Shown: positions 54,079 through 63,717, numbered from the stretch's first letter. The stretch: DNA of 64,000 nt from Lysinibacillus sp. B2A1 (GCA_002973635.1 CP027224.1:3482501-3546500), one strand, 5' to 3'. The notes: generated by a model from the letters alone, not told the origin. Translations and numbers: made by a program.

Positions 54079-54825
54079 TTATTTAAAATACCATTGAAGA
54101 GCATTCTTATAGAGAATTTTATCAGCCGCCTGTTCATCGAAGAGTTGTTGAATGGTTTCAATATCGGCATGTTCAAAAGGTCGCTTTGCTCTGGTAGACG
54201 GTAAATCTGTTCCAAACATCAGCGCATCTGGATTTACTTCATAAATCGATTTTAAAGCATTCTTTACATCCAGTTCTACACGACCAAAGCCAGTCGCTTT
54301 TACATGTACTCCTTTTTCAACTAGTCTTAATAAATGTGGTAATCCTTCTTCAGATAATCCTAAATGATCAATAGAAATCGCTGGTAACTTATCAACAGTC
54401 GATGCAATCTCTGGTAATTCTTTTGCATCCATATAAAGTTCACTATGCCAGCCCACTAAATCATAAACTCTTCTTGCAAAGATATCTAGCTTCGATAGAT
54501 CTTCTGAACCTCCTCGTTTAATATTAAACCGTAATGCTCGTACCCCGTTGTTATGTAAATGAATAATTTCATCATCAGTCACTGTAAAAGGCAATTGAGT
54601 AACGCCGCAAAAAGCTGATCCCATTTGTTTCAATGCTTTCAACAAGTATTCCTGGTCAAAGCCTTGAAACGATCCTGATACAATCGCCCCACCTAAGACG
54701 TTGAAATCGGAAGTTTCATTTTGGTAATCGTCAACAATATAGCTTGGTGGTGTGTATCCTTGGTTTTCAATTATCGGAAATTCAAAATCAATAATATGAA
54801 AATGTGCATCAAAAATTCTCATCAT
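54079..54825 (-). CDS. Amidohydrolase-2 family protein (TIM barrel)
   Basis: A 248-residue protein. DAHFHIIDFEFP near the N-terminus gives the HxH metal motif. LPAISIDHLGLSE and MFGTDLPSTRA (Asp) give later metal or catalytic residues, and NALQWYF near the end matches family members of the PDC/decarboxylase-like amidohydrolase-2 group. Probably hydrolyses a lactone or decarboxylates an aromatic acid; the substrate is unknown. Start ATG after AAGGAGAG. Confidence 0.85.
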   Translation of the reverse strand: MMRIFDAHFHIIDFEFPIIENQGYTPPSYIVDDYQNETSDFNVLGGAIVSGSFQGFDQEYLLKALKQMGSAFCGVTQLPFTVTDDEIIHLHNNGVRALRFNIKRGGSEDLSKLDIFARRVYDLVGWHSELYMDAKELPEIASTVDKLPAISIDHLGLSEEGLPHLLRLVEKGVHVKATGFGRVELDVKNALKSIYEVNPDALMFGTDLPSTRAKRPFEHADIETIQQLFDEQAADKILYKNALQWYFK

Positions 54826-54926
54826 CCATCTCTCCTTCTACACCTAAATTTAACACACAATGAATATAAGCATAAATATGAATTTTCACTGTAATGCCAT
54901 AAGAAAAACTTATTGATGAGTTACAC

Positions 54927-54961
54927 AAAAAGATGGTATGAACATCCAAGTTCATACCATC
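54927..54961 (-). terminator. Terminator of the TetR-fabF operon
   Basis: Stem GATGGTATGAAC/GTTCATACCATC, followed by TTTTTG on the minus strand. Confidence 0.88.
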
Positions 54962-54992
54962 CTTTACATATACAATCTATCGTTTCAATCGA

Positions 54993-56228
54993 CTATTCCT
55001 CAAACTTTTTAAAAGCCAATACGGCATTATGACCGCCAAAGCCGAAGCCATTGGACAAGGCAATATTGACTGGTTGATGTATCGCCTTGTTTGGTACATA
55101 ATTTAAATCACATTCTGGATCTGGTACTTCATAATTGATTGTTGGCGGTACAATACTATCCATTATACTTTTTAACGTAATAATAGCTTCTATCCCACCA
55201 GCTGCTCCAAAGAGGTGACCTGTCATTGATTTTGTAGAGCTCACCTTTAATTGATAGGCATGTTCACCAAAAACGCTTTTTATAGCTCTTGTTTCAGATT
55301 TATCCCCCTCTGGTGTACTAGTGCCATGCGCATTAATGTAATCAACAGCTGTCAAATCAATATCAGCCATTTTTAAGGCTAAATTCATCGCATTTGCTGC
55401 TCCTGTAAAATCAGGGGACGTAATATGATAAGCATCTGTTGTTGCGCCATAGCCTACAATTTCACCAAGAATTGTTGCGCCTCTTTTTTTCGCATGTTCA
55501 TATTCTTCAAGAAACACTATACCTGCTCCTTCTGACATCACAAAACCATCACGTTGGCTATCAAATGGACGACTTGCCTTTGCTGGTTCATCATTCCTTG
55601 TTGACATGGCTTTCATACGAGAGAACCCAGCAAAGCTAAGTGGATTAATTGGCGCCTCTGCTCCTCCTGCCAAAATCCCGTCTACATAACCATGTCTAAT
55701 ATTTAAGAAAGCCTCCCCAATTGCTTGATTCCCCGTTGCACAGGCTGAAACCGGTGAAAAGCTTGGACCTTTAAAGCCCGTTTTAATCGCTACAATACCT
55801 GCAGCCATATTGCTAATCATCATTGGTACCATAAAGGGGGAAACTTTACGTGGACCATTATCCAACATGTTTTGATGATTTGCTAAAATGGTATCGATGC
55901 CCCCAATACCTGAGCCTATATAAACACCTAAACGAGTTTTATCAATACTCTCCATATCTAAATTTGCTTGCTCCAAAGCTTGCTGTGTAGCAGCTAGTGC
56001 ATATTGAACAAAAATATCATATTTACTAATTTCTTTTTTATCCATATACTGAGCTGCATCAAAATTATTGATATTGCCTGCAATTTGGGTAGGGATGGTA
56101 GAAAATTCCTCTGATTGTATTTTCTTAATTCCTGAGTTTCCTTCTGTAATATTTGTCCATAAAGCTGATACTGAATTACCTAATGGTGATACAACACCAT
56201 ATCCCGTTATCACTACTCTTCGAACCAT
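54993..56228 (-). CDS. Beta-ketoacyl-ACP synthase II-type enzyme
   Basis: A 411-residue KAS II enzyme. Catalytic Cys in SACATGNQAIGEAF, His in NAHGTSTPEGD and His in STKSMTGHLFGAAGG are present. It condenses malonyl-ACP with acyl-ACP in fatty-acid elongation. ATG 56228 follows AAGGAGAG. This copy follows a TetR-family gene in the same operon and is not beside fabH, so it may be a second, regulated KAS rather than the housekeeping FabF. Confidence 0.9.
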   Translation of the reverse strand: MVRRVVITGYGVVSPLGNSVSALWTNITEGNSGIKKIQSEEFSTIPTQIAGNINNFDAAQYMDKKEISKYDIFVQYALAATQQALEQANLDMESIDKTRLGVYIGSGIGGIDTILANHQNMLDNGPRKVSPFMVPMMISNMAAGIVAIKTGFKGPSFSPVSACATGNQAIGEAFLNIRHGYVDGILAGGAEAPINPLSFAGFSRMKAMSTRNDEPAKASRPFDSQRDGFVMSEGAGIVFLEEYEHAKKRGATILGEIVGYGATTDAYHITSPDFTGAANAMNLALKMADIDLTAVDYINAHGTSTPEGDKSETRAIKSVFGEHAYQLKVSSTKSMTGHLFGAAGGIEAIITLKSIMDSIVPPTINYEVPDPECDLNYVPNKAIHQPVNIALSNGFGFGGHNAVLAFKKFEE

Positions 56229-56258
56229 GAATGACTCTCCTTCAACTGTTTTCATAAA

Positions 56259-56816
56259 TTATTGTAAAAGTCCTTTTAATTGGTCAAGCATTTTAGTAAA
56301 GAAGCTTTCTCCTAATACGCGCTTATATTGTAGTGCTCCCTTCGTACTTGAGATGAGCATTATTGCCAGCGCCTCCAAATCTTCAGTCGTTTTTAAGGAG
56401 CCCTCTTGCTTTGCATCTTTCAGTAAATCCACAAAGCAATCGATTTCCATTTGACTAAGCTGTTGAATTTTTCCCTGCATTTGCAATGGTAAATCATTAT
56501 AGTCTGCCTGTAATGCAGAAATCGGACAAACACTGTCCTGCTCTAAAAATTTGACCCGTTGTAGAATAAAGGCGAAAGGCTTTTCTTCAACCTCTATAGT
56601 GGCTTCTTTAATAATTGTGTACGCCCCCTTAAGTCCATTTTGTATCCTTTCGCAAACAGCAATCCCTAAGTCTCCTTTCTTTTCAAAATGGTAATGAATA
56701 CTTGCTTTTGTAACACCTAATTCTTTGGCTAGATCATCATAACTAAAAGCTGAAAATCCTTTTTCTTGAATTTTTTTCAAGGCTAATTCGATAATTTGTA
56801 ATTTACGATTTGTCAT
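56259..56816 (-). CDS. TetR/AcrR-family regulator
   Basis: A 185-residue repressor with N-terminal helix-turn-helix (FSYDDLAKELGVTKASIHYHFEKKGDLG) and a TetR_C-type helical ligand domain. It has no ribosome site before its ATG, and the promoter spacing puts transcription start at about the ATG, so the mRNA may be leaderless. It precedes the KAS II gene by 30 bases and an operator lies in its own promoter, so it is likely to repress this operon in response to a lipid-like ligand (inference). Confidence 0.87.
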   Translation of the reverse strand: MTNRKLQIIELALKKIQEKGFSAFSYDDLAKELGVTKASIHYHFEKKGDLGIAVCERIQNGLKGAYTIIKEATIEVEEKPFAFILQRVKFLEQDSVCPISALQADYNDLPLQMQGKIQQLSQMEIDCFVDLLKDAKQEGSLKTTEDLEALAIMLISSTKGALQYKRVLGESFFTKMLDQLKGLLQ

Positions 56817-56822
56817 GGCTAT

Positions 56823-56851
56823 ATACTAACTTACTAGTAGGTAAGTGTCAA
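56823..56851 (-). promoter_or_regulatory. TetR-fabF promoter with operator in the spacer
   Basis: On the minus strand, TTGACA (56846-56851), 17 bases, TAGTAT (56823-56828). The spacer is an imperfect palindrome ACTTACCTACTAGTAAGT (56829-56846), a TetR-type operator. Confidence 0.75.
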
Positions 56852-56852
56852 A

Positions 56853-56892
56853 TAAAAAAAGCAGCAGATCAGAATATGTCTGACTGCTGCCT
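56853..56892 (-). terminator. Terminator of the DinB-like gene
   Basis: Stem GCAGCAG/CTGCTGC with inner TCAGA/TCTGA pairs, then seven T on the minus strand. Confidence 0.88.
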
Positions 56893-56898
56893 TATATT

Positions 56899-57369
56899 TT
56901 ATTGCATTTCCTTAGTAGGTCCCATCACACCTGGAACTGGTAGACCTGCTTGACGCAGCAGTACAGTCATTTGTCCACGATGGTGTGTTTGATGATCAAT
57001 CAGTACGCGTAATAATGCACCTCTAGGCATAGGTTTAGTAAAACCATTCACTTCCTCTAGCAAATCTTCATTGGATAGCTTTGCTACTTCCTCTTGTATA
57101 CTACTAGCAATCTTTTCATAAGTCGCAGCAATCTCAGCAGCTGAAGACGGAATCGGGTCTTCTTGTCGAATCATTAGCACCTTTAAACCTGCTAAATAAC
57201 TAAAATAACCTGCTGCACCAACTAAATGCCAGCCTAGCCACCCTAATGTACTGTGGCCTTCTACGATGTTTTGTTCTAGCTTTTCATCTGATACAGCCTT
57301 TAATACTTGAAGCGTACCTTGTGATGCTGCTGACCACTCTTGTAAAAAATCATCTACTTGTCGATACAT
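56899..57369 (-). CDS. DinB-family protein
   Basis: A 156-residue four-helix protein. Metal-ligand His residues fit LGWLGWHLVGAAGYF (first), VLIDHQTHHRGQM (second and third). This is a good match to DinB-family proteins, some of which are thiol transferases for detoxification. ATG 57369 is preferred. Ends with its own terminator. Substrate unknown. Confidence 0.88.
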   Translation of the reverse strand: MYRQVDDFLQEWSAASQGTLQVLKAVSDEKLEQNIVEGHSTLGWLGWHLVGAAGYFSYLAGLKVLMIRQEDPIPSSAAEIAATYEKIASSIQEEVAKLSNEDLLEEVNGFTKPMPRGALLRVLIDHQTHHRGQMTVLLRQAGLPVPGVMGPTKEMQ

Positions 57370-57558
57370 ATAAGCGCCCCCATTTTTGATCATTTCCATT
57401 CTATCATATTAAATTCTATTCACTCTTACAAGTTTCAAATCAAGTTTACATAATAATATTATTTAAGTTACCTATCGCGATGTAAAAGTAGTTGCACATC
57501 AAATTGTAAAATCATGTATAATAGCATTTGACTGACAACAAAAAGAAAGAGGTATTTT

Positions 57559-58554
57559 ATGTTTTCCCCTTTAAAAAAAGGCGATATGATCGGTATATAC
57601 TCGCCTTCTAAACCAGCTACTATAACTGCAAAAGCTCGCTATGAACGTGGAAAGAAGCGTCTGGAATCACTTGGCTTAATTATTCGTGAGGGTGCTTTAA
57701 CAGGTAAAAATGATTTTTATCGCTCTGGTACACCCAAAGAACGAGCTCAAGAATTTAATGCCCTACTCCATGATCCTCAAATCAAAATGATTTTACCGAC
57801 AATGGGCGGTACAAATGCTAATAGTATGTTGCCTTATTTAGATTATCAGGCATTCCAGCAAAAACCAAAAATACTTGTTGGTTTATCTGATGTGACCGCT
57901 ATATTACTTGGCATGTATGCAAAGACGGAAATCCCAGTTTTTTATGGTCCCTCTGTTGCTTCAACTTTTGGTGAGTTCCCACCATTTGTGCAATATACGG
58001 AACAATATTTTAAAGATATATTTATGCACTCCCTATCCATTCCCTACAGTATGCCAATGCCACCCATTTGGACAGATGACCGATTAAATTGGTTAGAAAA
58101 AACATCTGAAAAAACACAGCATCCCAATTCTTGGATTACAGTGCAGGCTGGTATTGCTGAGGGACGACTAATAGGTGGAAATATCAATACGATGTACGGT
58201 TTTATTGGAACCCCCTTTTTTCCACAAGTAAAAGAAGGAGATATTTTATTGCTTGAGGATACATCCAAAACCATTGCAGTTGTCGAGAAAAACTTTACCA
58301 TGCTTAAATTACATGGCATTTTTGACAAAGTAGCTGCAATAATTTTAGGCAAACATGAACAATATGACGATTTAGGAACTGGGAGAAAGCCTTATGATGT
58401 CTTGCTAGAGATACTTGATGGTAACGATATTCCTATTATTGCAGAAGTTGATTGCTGCCACACGCACCCCCTTCATGCCATGCCTATTGGTTTACGTATA
58501 CGTGTTGATACATCCCAAAAACAGATTAGTTTTTTAGAAAGCTGGTATTCATAA
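57559..58554 (+). CDS. S66-family serine peptidase (LD-carboxypeptidase/MccF-like)
   Basis: A 331-residue cytoplasmic peptidase. Nucleophile Ser lies in FYGPSVASTF, Glu in DILLLEDTSK and His in CCHTHPLHAMPIG, forming the S66 Ser-Glu-His triad; LVGLSDVTAIL is the second motif. This family cleaves LD-bonds of peptidoglycan fragments or degrades microcin C-type peptide antibiotics. Single gene. Start ATG after AAAGAGG. Confidence 0.88.
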   Translation: MFSPLKKGDMIGIYSPSKPATITAKARYERGKKRLESLGLIIREGALTGKNDFYRSGTPKERAQEFNALLHDPQIKMILPTMGGTNANSMLPYLDYQAFQQKPKILVGLSDVTAILLGMYAKTEIPVFYGPSVASTFGEFPPFVQYTEQYFKDIFMHSLSIPYSMPMPPIWTDDRLNWLEKTSEKTQHPNSWITVQAGIAEGRLIGGNINTMYGFIGTPFFPQVKEGDILLLEDTSKTIAVVEKNFTMLKLHGIFDKVAAIILGKHEQYDDLGTGRKPYDVLLEILDGNDIPIIAEVDCCHTHPLHAMPIGLRIRVDTSQKQISFLESWYS

Positions 58555-58616
58555 CATTCGTATGCCTGTTAAACTTCACGTATAATGAAAGAAAAAATAG
58601 CTGAAGGAGTTTGCCT

Positions 58617-59243
58617 ATGAGACAACAAGTACTTATACTTTCACTTGCACTATTACTCATTGGCTGTAGTGACGTAAGCAATACTGAAACGTTGAACAAT
58701 ACATCTGGAGTTGAACAACTAACACCTGAACAAGCTGCACTTGCATCCTATTTTCCGCCAGATGGCTCAACAGCTTACTTTCAGGGAGAAGGTAATGAAT
58801 TTGCTAGTTTCACACTCGAAACAACCTATATCGATACCCAGCATATTGCTCAAGTAGAAGATAATGGTGGTGTCAGATTTTTAAAGATTTATCGAATTAC
58901 AGATATGGCCATTGAGCTTGTCTATAAGGAAGTGATAGATGGTAATCCCAAACTACCTTCCTCACAAGAAGTAGCCTCATTGCCAGTGATGGAAACCATC
59001 TTACAGAAGCCCTTAACAGTCGGTCATCGCTTTAATGGCTGGACAATCCAATCAACGACCGCTTCAATCAAGATTGGCACCACTGACTATCGTGATGTTA
59101 TTCAGCTAACATGTACAATAGATACGCTAACGACTACAAAATATTTTGCGAAAAACATTGGCCTAATCCGTATAGAAGACACGATGGTGACACATAACGA
59201 GGAACCGTTTATTATTACGTCGACCTTGCAGAAAATCAATTAA
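58617..59243 (+). CDS. Putative lipoprotein, 208 residues
   Basis: A lipoprotein signal (LILSLALLLIGC) followed by a mature region beginning SDVSNTETLNN. The rest is beta-rich (ASFTLETTYIDTQHIAQV, VIQLTCTIDTLTTTKYF). It is not recognised; it has a YccV/DUF-like look at most. ATG 58617 follows AAGGAG. It is followed 60 bases later by a membrane protease gene and may form an operon with it. Confidence 0.7.
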   Translation: MRQQVLILSLALLLIGCSDVSNTETLNNTSGVEQLTPEQAALASYFPPDGSTAYFQGEGNEFASFTLETTYIDTQHIAQVEDNGGVRFLKIYRITDMAIELVYKEVIDGNPKLPSSQEVASLPVMETILQKPLTVGHRFNGWTIQSTTASIKIGTTDYRDVIQLTCTIDTLTTTKYFAKNIGLIRIEDTMVTHNEEPFIITSTLQKIN

Positions 59244-59303
59244 CATTTACTTTACAGGCGTCCTGCTGTGGCGCCTTTTAATTTGGGTAAGGGGGTAGTA
59301 AGA

Positions 59304-60110
59304 ATGCATGATATACATAGGTCAACTGAGGAAGAACTAACGGAAGAAGAATTGATTGAGCTTGTCCTTGCTGAACAGCAAAAGGTGTTAGCACAAGAAC
59401 AAGAAGAACACCAGCAAGGAAAAAAGCCTAAAAAACAAAAACCGATTATCAAATGGATTGTCTGGAGTATGGCACTTGTGTTATTTATTAATACATTTGC
59501 TGTGATCTTTCAAATTTACTCCATCCCAGCTATTGAATTTTTGAAGGTATCTACTAGGCTATCCGCGCAGGACGATATAAAAACCTATAAAAAATCAGTG
59601 GTGGAGGTATCTACAGGCACTAGTAAAGGTACAGGTTTCTCCATTTCACCAGACGGTCTTATCGTCACCAATGCCCACGTTGTAGAAGACGCTCATACTC
59701 TTTCGGTTATTTTTCCTGAGGAGGGCATTATGCAAGCAAAGTTAGTGCAAAGTTACCCTGATGTTGATATAGCATTATTGCAAGTAACTGGTGATGAACT
59801 ACCTTCTCTTCCACTTGCTGAAGATCCTAGCTATAGTCAAAATGAACATGTCTATTTTATTGGCAATCCATTAGCCTTTACGGGCATTGCTAATGAAGGC
59901 ACTCTACTTGAATCAACATATCTTGAGGATTGGCAAAAGCCTGTTATGATGATGAAGGCACCTGTCTATCGAGGAAACAGTGGAAGTCCTGTGTTAAATA
60001 ATGATGGTGAGGTAATCGGAATTGTCTTTGCCACGATGAAAAAAGAGCCATATGGTCGTGTAGGTTTATTTGTACCTGTTCAAGAATTACATCGTATTAT
60101 CAATAATTAA
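59304..60110 (+). CDS. Membrane-anchored S1C (HtrA-like) serine protease
   Basis: A 268-residue protein. An acidic cytoplasmic stretch (EEELTEEELIELVLAEQQK) is followed by one membrane helix (WIVWSMALVLFINTFAVIF) and a trypsin-like domain with the full triad: His in TNAHVVEDA, Asp in YPDVDIALLQV, Ser in RGNSGSPVLN. There is no PDZ domain, so it is shorter than HtrA/DegP. ATG 59304 follows GGGGGTAG. It likely handles misfolded exported proteins. Confidence 0.86.
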   Translation: MHDIHRSTEEELTEEELIELVLAEQQKVLAQEQEEHQQGKKPKKQKPIIKWIVWSMALVLFINTFAVIFQIYSIPAIEFLKVSTRLSAQDDIKTYKKSVVEVSTGTSKGTGFSISPDGLIVTNAHVVEDAHTLSVIFPEEGIMQAKLVQSYPDVDIALLQVTGDELPSLPLAEDPSYSQNEHVYFIGNPLAFTGIANEGTLLESTYLEDWQKPVMMMKAPVYRGNSGSPVLNNDGEVIGIVFATMKKEPYGRVGLFVPVQELHRIINN

Positions 60111-60216
60111 GACCCTTTGCTCCTGCTTATACTCTTTTTTTGGAGAGAAGGCGGGTTTTAGTTTACATAATATATTTATTATCATATTTTAAAAACCATT
60201 AATCTTAGACAGTATG

Positions 60217-60250
60217 CAAAAAAAGGCATCCTATTGAAATAGGATGCCTT
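60217..60250 (-). terminator. Terminator of the cold-shock gene
   Basis: Stem AAGGCATCCTATT/AATAGGATGCCTT followed by seven T on the minus strand. Confidence 0.92.
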
Positions 60251-60283
60251 AAGTTTAACGAAAGTAATTTTAATTATTGAGAA

Positions 60284-60484
60284 TTAAAGTTTAGTTACGT
60301 TAGCAGCTTGTGGTCCGCGGTTGCCATCTACAACTTCGAACTCTACTTTTTGACCTTCGTCAAGAGTTTTGAAACCTTCGCCTTGGATAGCTGAGAAGTG
60401 TACGAATACGTCGTTTTCACCTTCAACTTCGATGAATCCAAAACCTTTTTCTGAGTTAAACCATTTTACTGTACCTTGTTTCAT
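60284..60484 (-). CDS. Cold-shock protein
   Basis: A 66-residue OB-fold protein with both RNA-binding motifs: KGFGFIEV (RNP1) and VFVHFSAI (RNP2). Starts [15 protein letters not shown]. It is an RNA chaperone. Start ATG follows GGAGG. A long leader with a 16-bp perfect hairpin lies upstream, typical of cold-induced csp mRNAs. Confidence 0.95.
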   Translation of the reverse strand: MKQGTVKWFNSEKGFGFIEVEGENDVFVHFSAIQGEGFKTLDEGQKVEFEVVDGNRGPQAANVTKL

Positions 60485-60544
60485 TTAAGAAAACCTCCAA
60501 AAAATAAAAGTGAACAATATGTAATTTCTTCAGCGAATGAAAAA

Positions 60545-60601
60545 ATTCACATATTACAAAGAGTACCGAACTAACGCGATCACTTTTTGTAATATGTGAA
60601 T
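60545..60601 (-). promoter_or_regulatory. Long perfect hairpin in the csp leader
   Basis: ATTCACATATTACAAA (60545-60560) and its perfect complement (60586-60601) form a 16-bp stem, about 60 bases before the csp ribosome site. It probably helps set mRNA stability or cold-dependent translation (inference). Confidence 0.6.
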
Positions 60602-60702
60602 TCATGTTTCCGGTGAAGCAATTAAATTGTTAACTTAAGTATAACCATCATTCATAATTTTGTCAAATAAAGAAAATTGTTTTTTTATTTAATTTCTAAA
60701 TT

Positions 60703-60990
60703 TTATTTCAATTCTTCTGATTTTAAAGCTATAATACCATGATAAACTTGTGCATCGTCATCACATGCTTCACAATAAAAGCTCTCATCCTCTGACCAAA
60801 AAGCCCAATATTTCTCTTCTTTTGTCGCCTCATTGTCGTATGTTAATCGAAAGTACTCTAATTTTTGCGCCAATGCCAATTTAAATTGCTCTTCTGTTGC
60901 AAATCTTTCATTCGTTTGAATAAAAGCTTCCCAGCCTTCAAATTTCCACCAAGGCTCATAATCAGCTTTCATGTAAAGTATTGTATACAT
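60703..60990 (-). CDS. DUF1033-like protein
   Basis: A 95-residue protein. Its opening MYTILYMKADYEPWWKFEGWE matches my recollection of the DUF1033 family of Firmicutes, and a C-terminal Cys-containing piece (YCEACDDDAQVYHG) follows. ATG 60990 is preferred; the longer frame to 61038 lacks a better site. Function unknown; no neighbours in operon. Confidence 0.65.
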   Translation of the reverse strand: MYTILYMKADYEPWWKFEGWEAFIQTNERFATEEQFKLALAQKLEYFRLTYDNEATKEEKYWAFWSEDESFYCEACDDDAQVYHGIIALKSEELK

Positions 60991-61117
60991 ATTTGCCCAT
61001 TCCCTGCTGTCATAAGATATTCTCATTTTAGCAAACACACCTGAAATGTCTATTAAAACACCCTGAAATATGCTATTATTACCTTATTATTCATACTTTT
61101 TGGGAGGTATTTTTTTT

Positions 61118-62845
61118 ATGTTTTCAAGTATTCGACCGAAGGCAGAACTCGAAGAATTATTAAAGCGTGGTACCAATTTAAATGCAACTGGCCGTTTCCA
61201 CCAAACGCTAGCATTTAACCACTTTAATTCTCATGATGAGGAAAATTTAAAGGCTCTTTACAATAAATTAAAAGATATCACTCCATCCATGAATGCTATT
61301 TTTAACAATTATTTAAGTGAAATCTCCCCTTCCTCTCAGCAAACAATCAGTGAAGGAAATATTAATCGATATTTAACACAATTTTTCTTAGCTACCCGTG
61401 ATGATGAGTATGTGGATGAAACAGTTAAATTCTTCAATTTATTTCGAAAAAATCAGTACGAGCCTGGTAAATTAATTGTTGTTTTTAATCAATTTGCCTT
61501 TTATATTACTACATATATTTTGCATAATTTTGGTATGAAACCGAATAAGGCTTTTGAATACATGAAATCCTTCCAATCTGCTGTCAATGTCGATCAAGAG
61601 TTACTCGTTGAAGTCCTAACAGAACGAATTATTGAAAATGTAGTCGCAGAAGTATCTTCTTTGATGGATGTTAACGCTAAAATTATGTACATGAAAGACT
61701 TAGTATTCAGTTTAGATAAACAAAATGAAGAAATCCAATCCTCTACTGCTGCAACAGAAGAAATTGCCGCTTCTATTAATGAGGTTGCCCGCATGTCTTC
61801 CCATATTTCTGAAAAAACAACGGAATCTGTAGACCATGCTGTAAAAGGGAAAAATGCTATTGAGCACGCATTATCTGAAATCTTCAAAACTGAAGAAACA
61901 TTTACGACAATCGTTGAGTCTTTTTCAGAATTACAAAAACGAGTAAATGATATTGAGCATGTAGTAACCTTAATTAACCAAATTGCTGATCAAACAAATT
62001 TACTTGCTCTAAATGCTTCTATTGAGGCAGCACGCGCAGGTGAACACGGTAAAGGCTTTGCTGTAGTCGCACAGGAAGTTCGAAAGCTTGCTGAGGGCAC
62101 TGTCTCAGCACTAAGTGAGGTTTCCACGAACGTCCATCATTTAAAAAGCTATTCGAATGATGTATCTAACTCCATTACAGAAACAACAGAAATCATTAAA
62201 GATGCAACTGTTGAGGCGAAAGAATCGTTGCCATTATTGAACGCTATTGTAAGCGCCATTGAAGGGATTAATCTGGATGTCACAAATACGGCTGCTATCT
62301 CACAGGAACAGGCAGCTGCAATTGACGAAGTATCTGCAAGAATGATTGAAATATCCAATTTACAGGATGATATTCGAGACTATAGTCATAATACATCTAG
62401 TGATATACACTTATTAGGAAAAGAAATTAACCGTTTCCGTAATGATATCGTTGCGAAAAATAATGTTCAGCTATCGTCTATAGCACTATTACAATTATCA
62501 AAGGCAGATCATATTTTATGGAAATGGCGAATTTATAATATGTTCCTCGGACTTGAAAATGTACAACCGAGTGATGTATCTTCTCATAAAGATTGTCGTC
62601 TAGGTAAATGGTATACGTCTCCACGCTCTGTAGAACGTTTTGGACACTTACAAGATTATCGTGATCTAGATGCCTATCATATACGTGTTCATGAGTCAGC
62701 AAAATTAGCAGCAGAGGCTCATAAGGCTGGGCATATACAGCAAGCCGAAATTCATTTAAAAGAAGTTGACCAGGCATCTGAGAAGGTTCTCTACTTTATT
62801 AATAATTTAATTACTCATTTAGAAAAAGAACGTGTAATGCACTAA
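61118..62845 (+). CDS. Soluble methyl-accepting chemotaxis protein with CZB tail
   Basis: A 575-residue cytoplasmic chemoreceptor. The N-terminal 180 residues are helical and resemble a globin-coupled sensor ([21 protein letters not shown]), but the haem His is uncertain. The signaling domain with hairpin tip [38 protein letters not shown] is at about 310-345. The tail is a CZB zinc domain ([35 protein letters not shown]). No membrane segment. ATG 61118 follows GGGAGG. It may sense an internal signal such as oxygen, redox state or hypochlorite (family inference). Confidence 0.85.
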   Translation: MFSSIRPKAELEELLKRGTNLNATGRFHQTLAFNHFNSHDEENLKALYNKLKDITPSMNAIFNNYLSEISPSSQQTISEGNINRYLTQFFLATRDDEYVDETVKFFNLFRKNQYEPGKLIVVFNQFAFYITTYILHNFGMKPNKAFEYMKSFQSAVNVDQELLVEVLTERIIENVVAEVSSLMDVNAKIMYMKDLVFSLDKQNEEIQSSTAATEEIAASINEVARMSSHISEKTTESVDHAVKGKNAIEHALSEIFKTEETFTTIVESFSELQKRVNDIEHVVTLINQIADQTNLLALNASIEAARAGEHGKGFAVVAQEVRKLAEGTVSALSEVSTNVHHLKSYSNDVSNSITETTEIIKDATVEAKESLPLLNAIVSAIEGINLDVTNTAAISQEQAAAIDEVSARMIEISNLQDDIRDYSHNTSSDIHLLGKEINRFRNDIVAKNNVQLSSIALLQLSKADHILWKWRIYNMFLGLENVQPSDVSSHKDCRLGKWYTSPRSVERFGHLQDYRDLDAYHIRVHESAKLAAEAHKAGHIQQAEIHLKEVDQASEKVLYFINNLITHLEKERVMH

Positions 62846-62889
62846 GTAGAGGGGACTCTTCCCCTCCTTAACTAGTAGGAGGTTTTAGC

Positions 62890-63171
62890 GTGAACAAGCG
62901 AGCGCTGATTAAATTTTTTGGTGATGTATATGGTACAGGCTACCGTTTTTTCATTAAACAAAAAGCGATTGAACTAGGATTAAAAGGATATTGTAAGCTT
63001 AATGACCAGGAACAGATTGAAGTTGAAGTAGAGGGCTCTAAAAAAGCAATAGAAGAATTCCTTGTATTTGTTCAAAAAGGCGTAAGCCCGCAAGCTGATT
63101 CTAATTCATTTACTTTAGAGCTTTATGATGATTTAAAAGGATATGTACGAATGGAGTCAGACATCGTTTAG
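62890..63171 (+). CDS. Acylphosphatase-like protein
   Basis: A 93-residue alpha-beta sandwich protein. The phosphate loop is GDVYGTGYRFFIKQKA, which keeps the catalytic Arg (GYR). The usual catalytic Asn in GxVxN is replaced by Leu at that spacing (GYCKLNDQEQIEV), though an Asn follows one residue later. Activity is therefore uncertain. GTG start after AGGAGG. Follows the chemoreceptor by 44 bases and may be in its operon. Confidence 0.75.
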   Translation: MNKRALIKFFGDVYGTGYRFFIKQKAIELGLKGYCKLNDQEQIEVEVEGSKKAIEEFLVFVQKGVSPQADSNSFTLELYDDLKGYVRMESDIV

Positions 63172-63185
63172 TCTGGCTCTTTTCT
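63154..63185 (+). terminator. Terminator overlapping the end of the acylphosphatase gene
   Basis: Stem GAGTCAGAC/GTCTGGCTC (one wobble), which includes the stop codon, then TTTTC. Confidence 0.7.
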
Positions 63186-63506
63186 TTGGGTAGGGTAGTT
63201 ATAGTAAGGTTTATTTTAAATGACGTTGCTGGGGGCAAGTTTTTTTATTAAAATTAAAGTTATTACTTCAATGCTTTTCACTCCGATATTTTCAGGAGTG
63301 GGGCTAATAATTAAGCTGGCAGTCTAAGCTCAATTTTGATTAGATTCATCAAATTGTACGATTCCTCATTTTTGAAGAAGCCTGTCAAATAAGACTGATA
63401 AAAAGTCACTCAACAAACTGAAGAATGTGTAATAGTACTCACAAATTTATCGTCTAACTGACGTTTTGCACCGCTTCTATTATGTATAAGAAGTTAGAAA
63501 AAACTC
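63186..63506. other. Gap without a recognised gene
   Basis: About 320 bases. I see a small CACTCC/GGAGTG stem-loop near 63280-63302 and AT-rich sequence, but no convincing coding frame on either strand. Confidence 0.5.
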
Positions 63507-63535
63507 AAAAGCGAAAGGTCACTTTATCCTTTCGC
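63507..63535 (-). terminator. Terminator-like hairpin after the response regulator
   Basis: Stem GCGAAAGG/CCTTTCGC followed on the minus strand by a T-rich tail. Confidence 0.55.
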
Positions 63536-63717
63536 CTAATTTTGATCAGTTATCCTTTTTTAAAGCACCATTTTTTTAACGAATCTTACAATTCTCGTGC
63601 ATGAATGTTAAGGTTATATTTGATTGTTAGATTCAAATTAATTTAAAGCGAAATTACAGAACGTTTAACATTTATTTTTATTAGTAAATTCCTTATCCAT
63701 CAAAAAATGGTAGTTAC

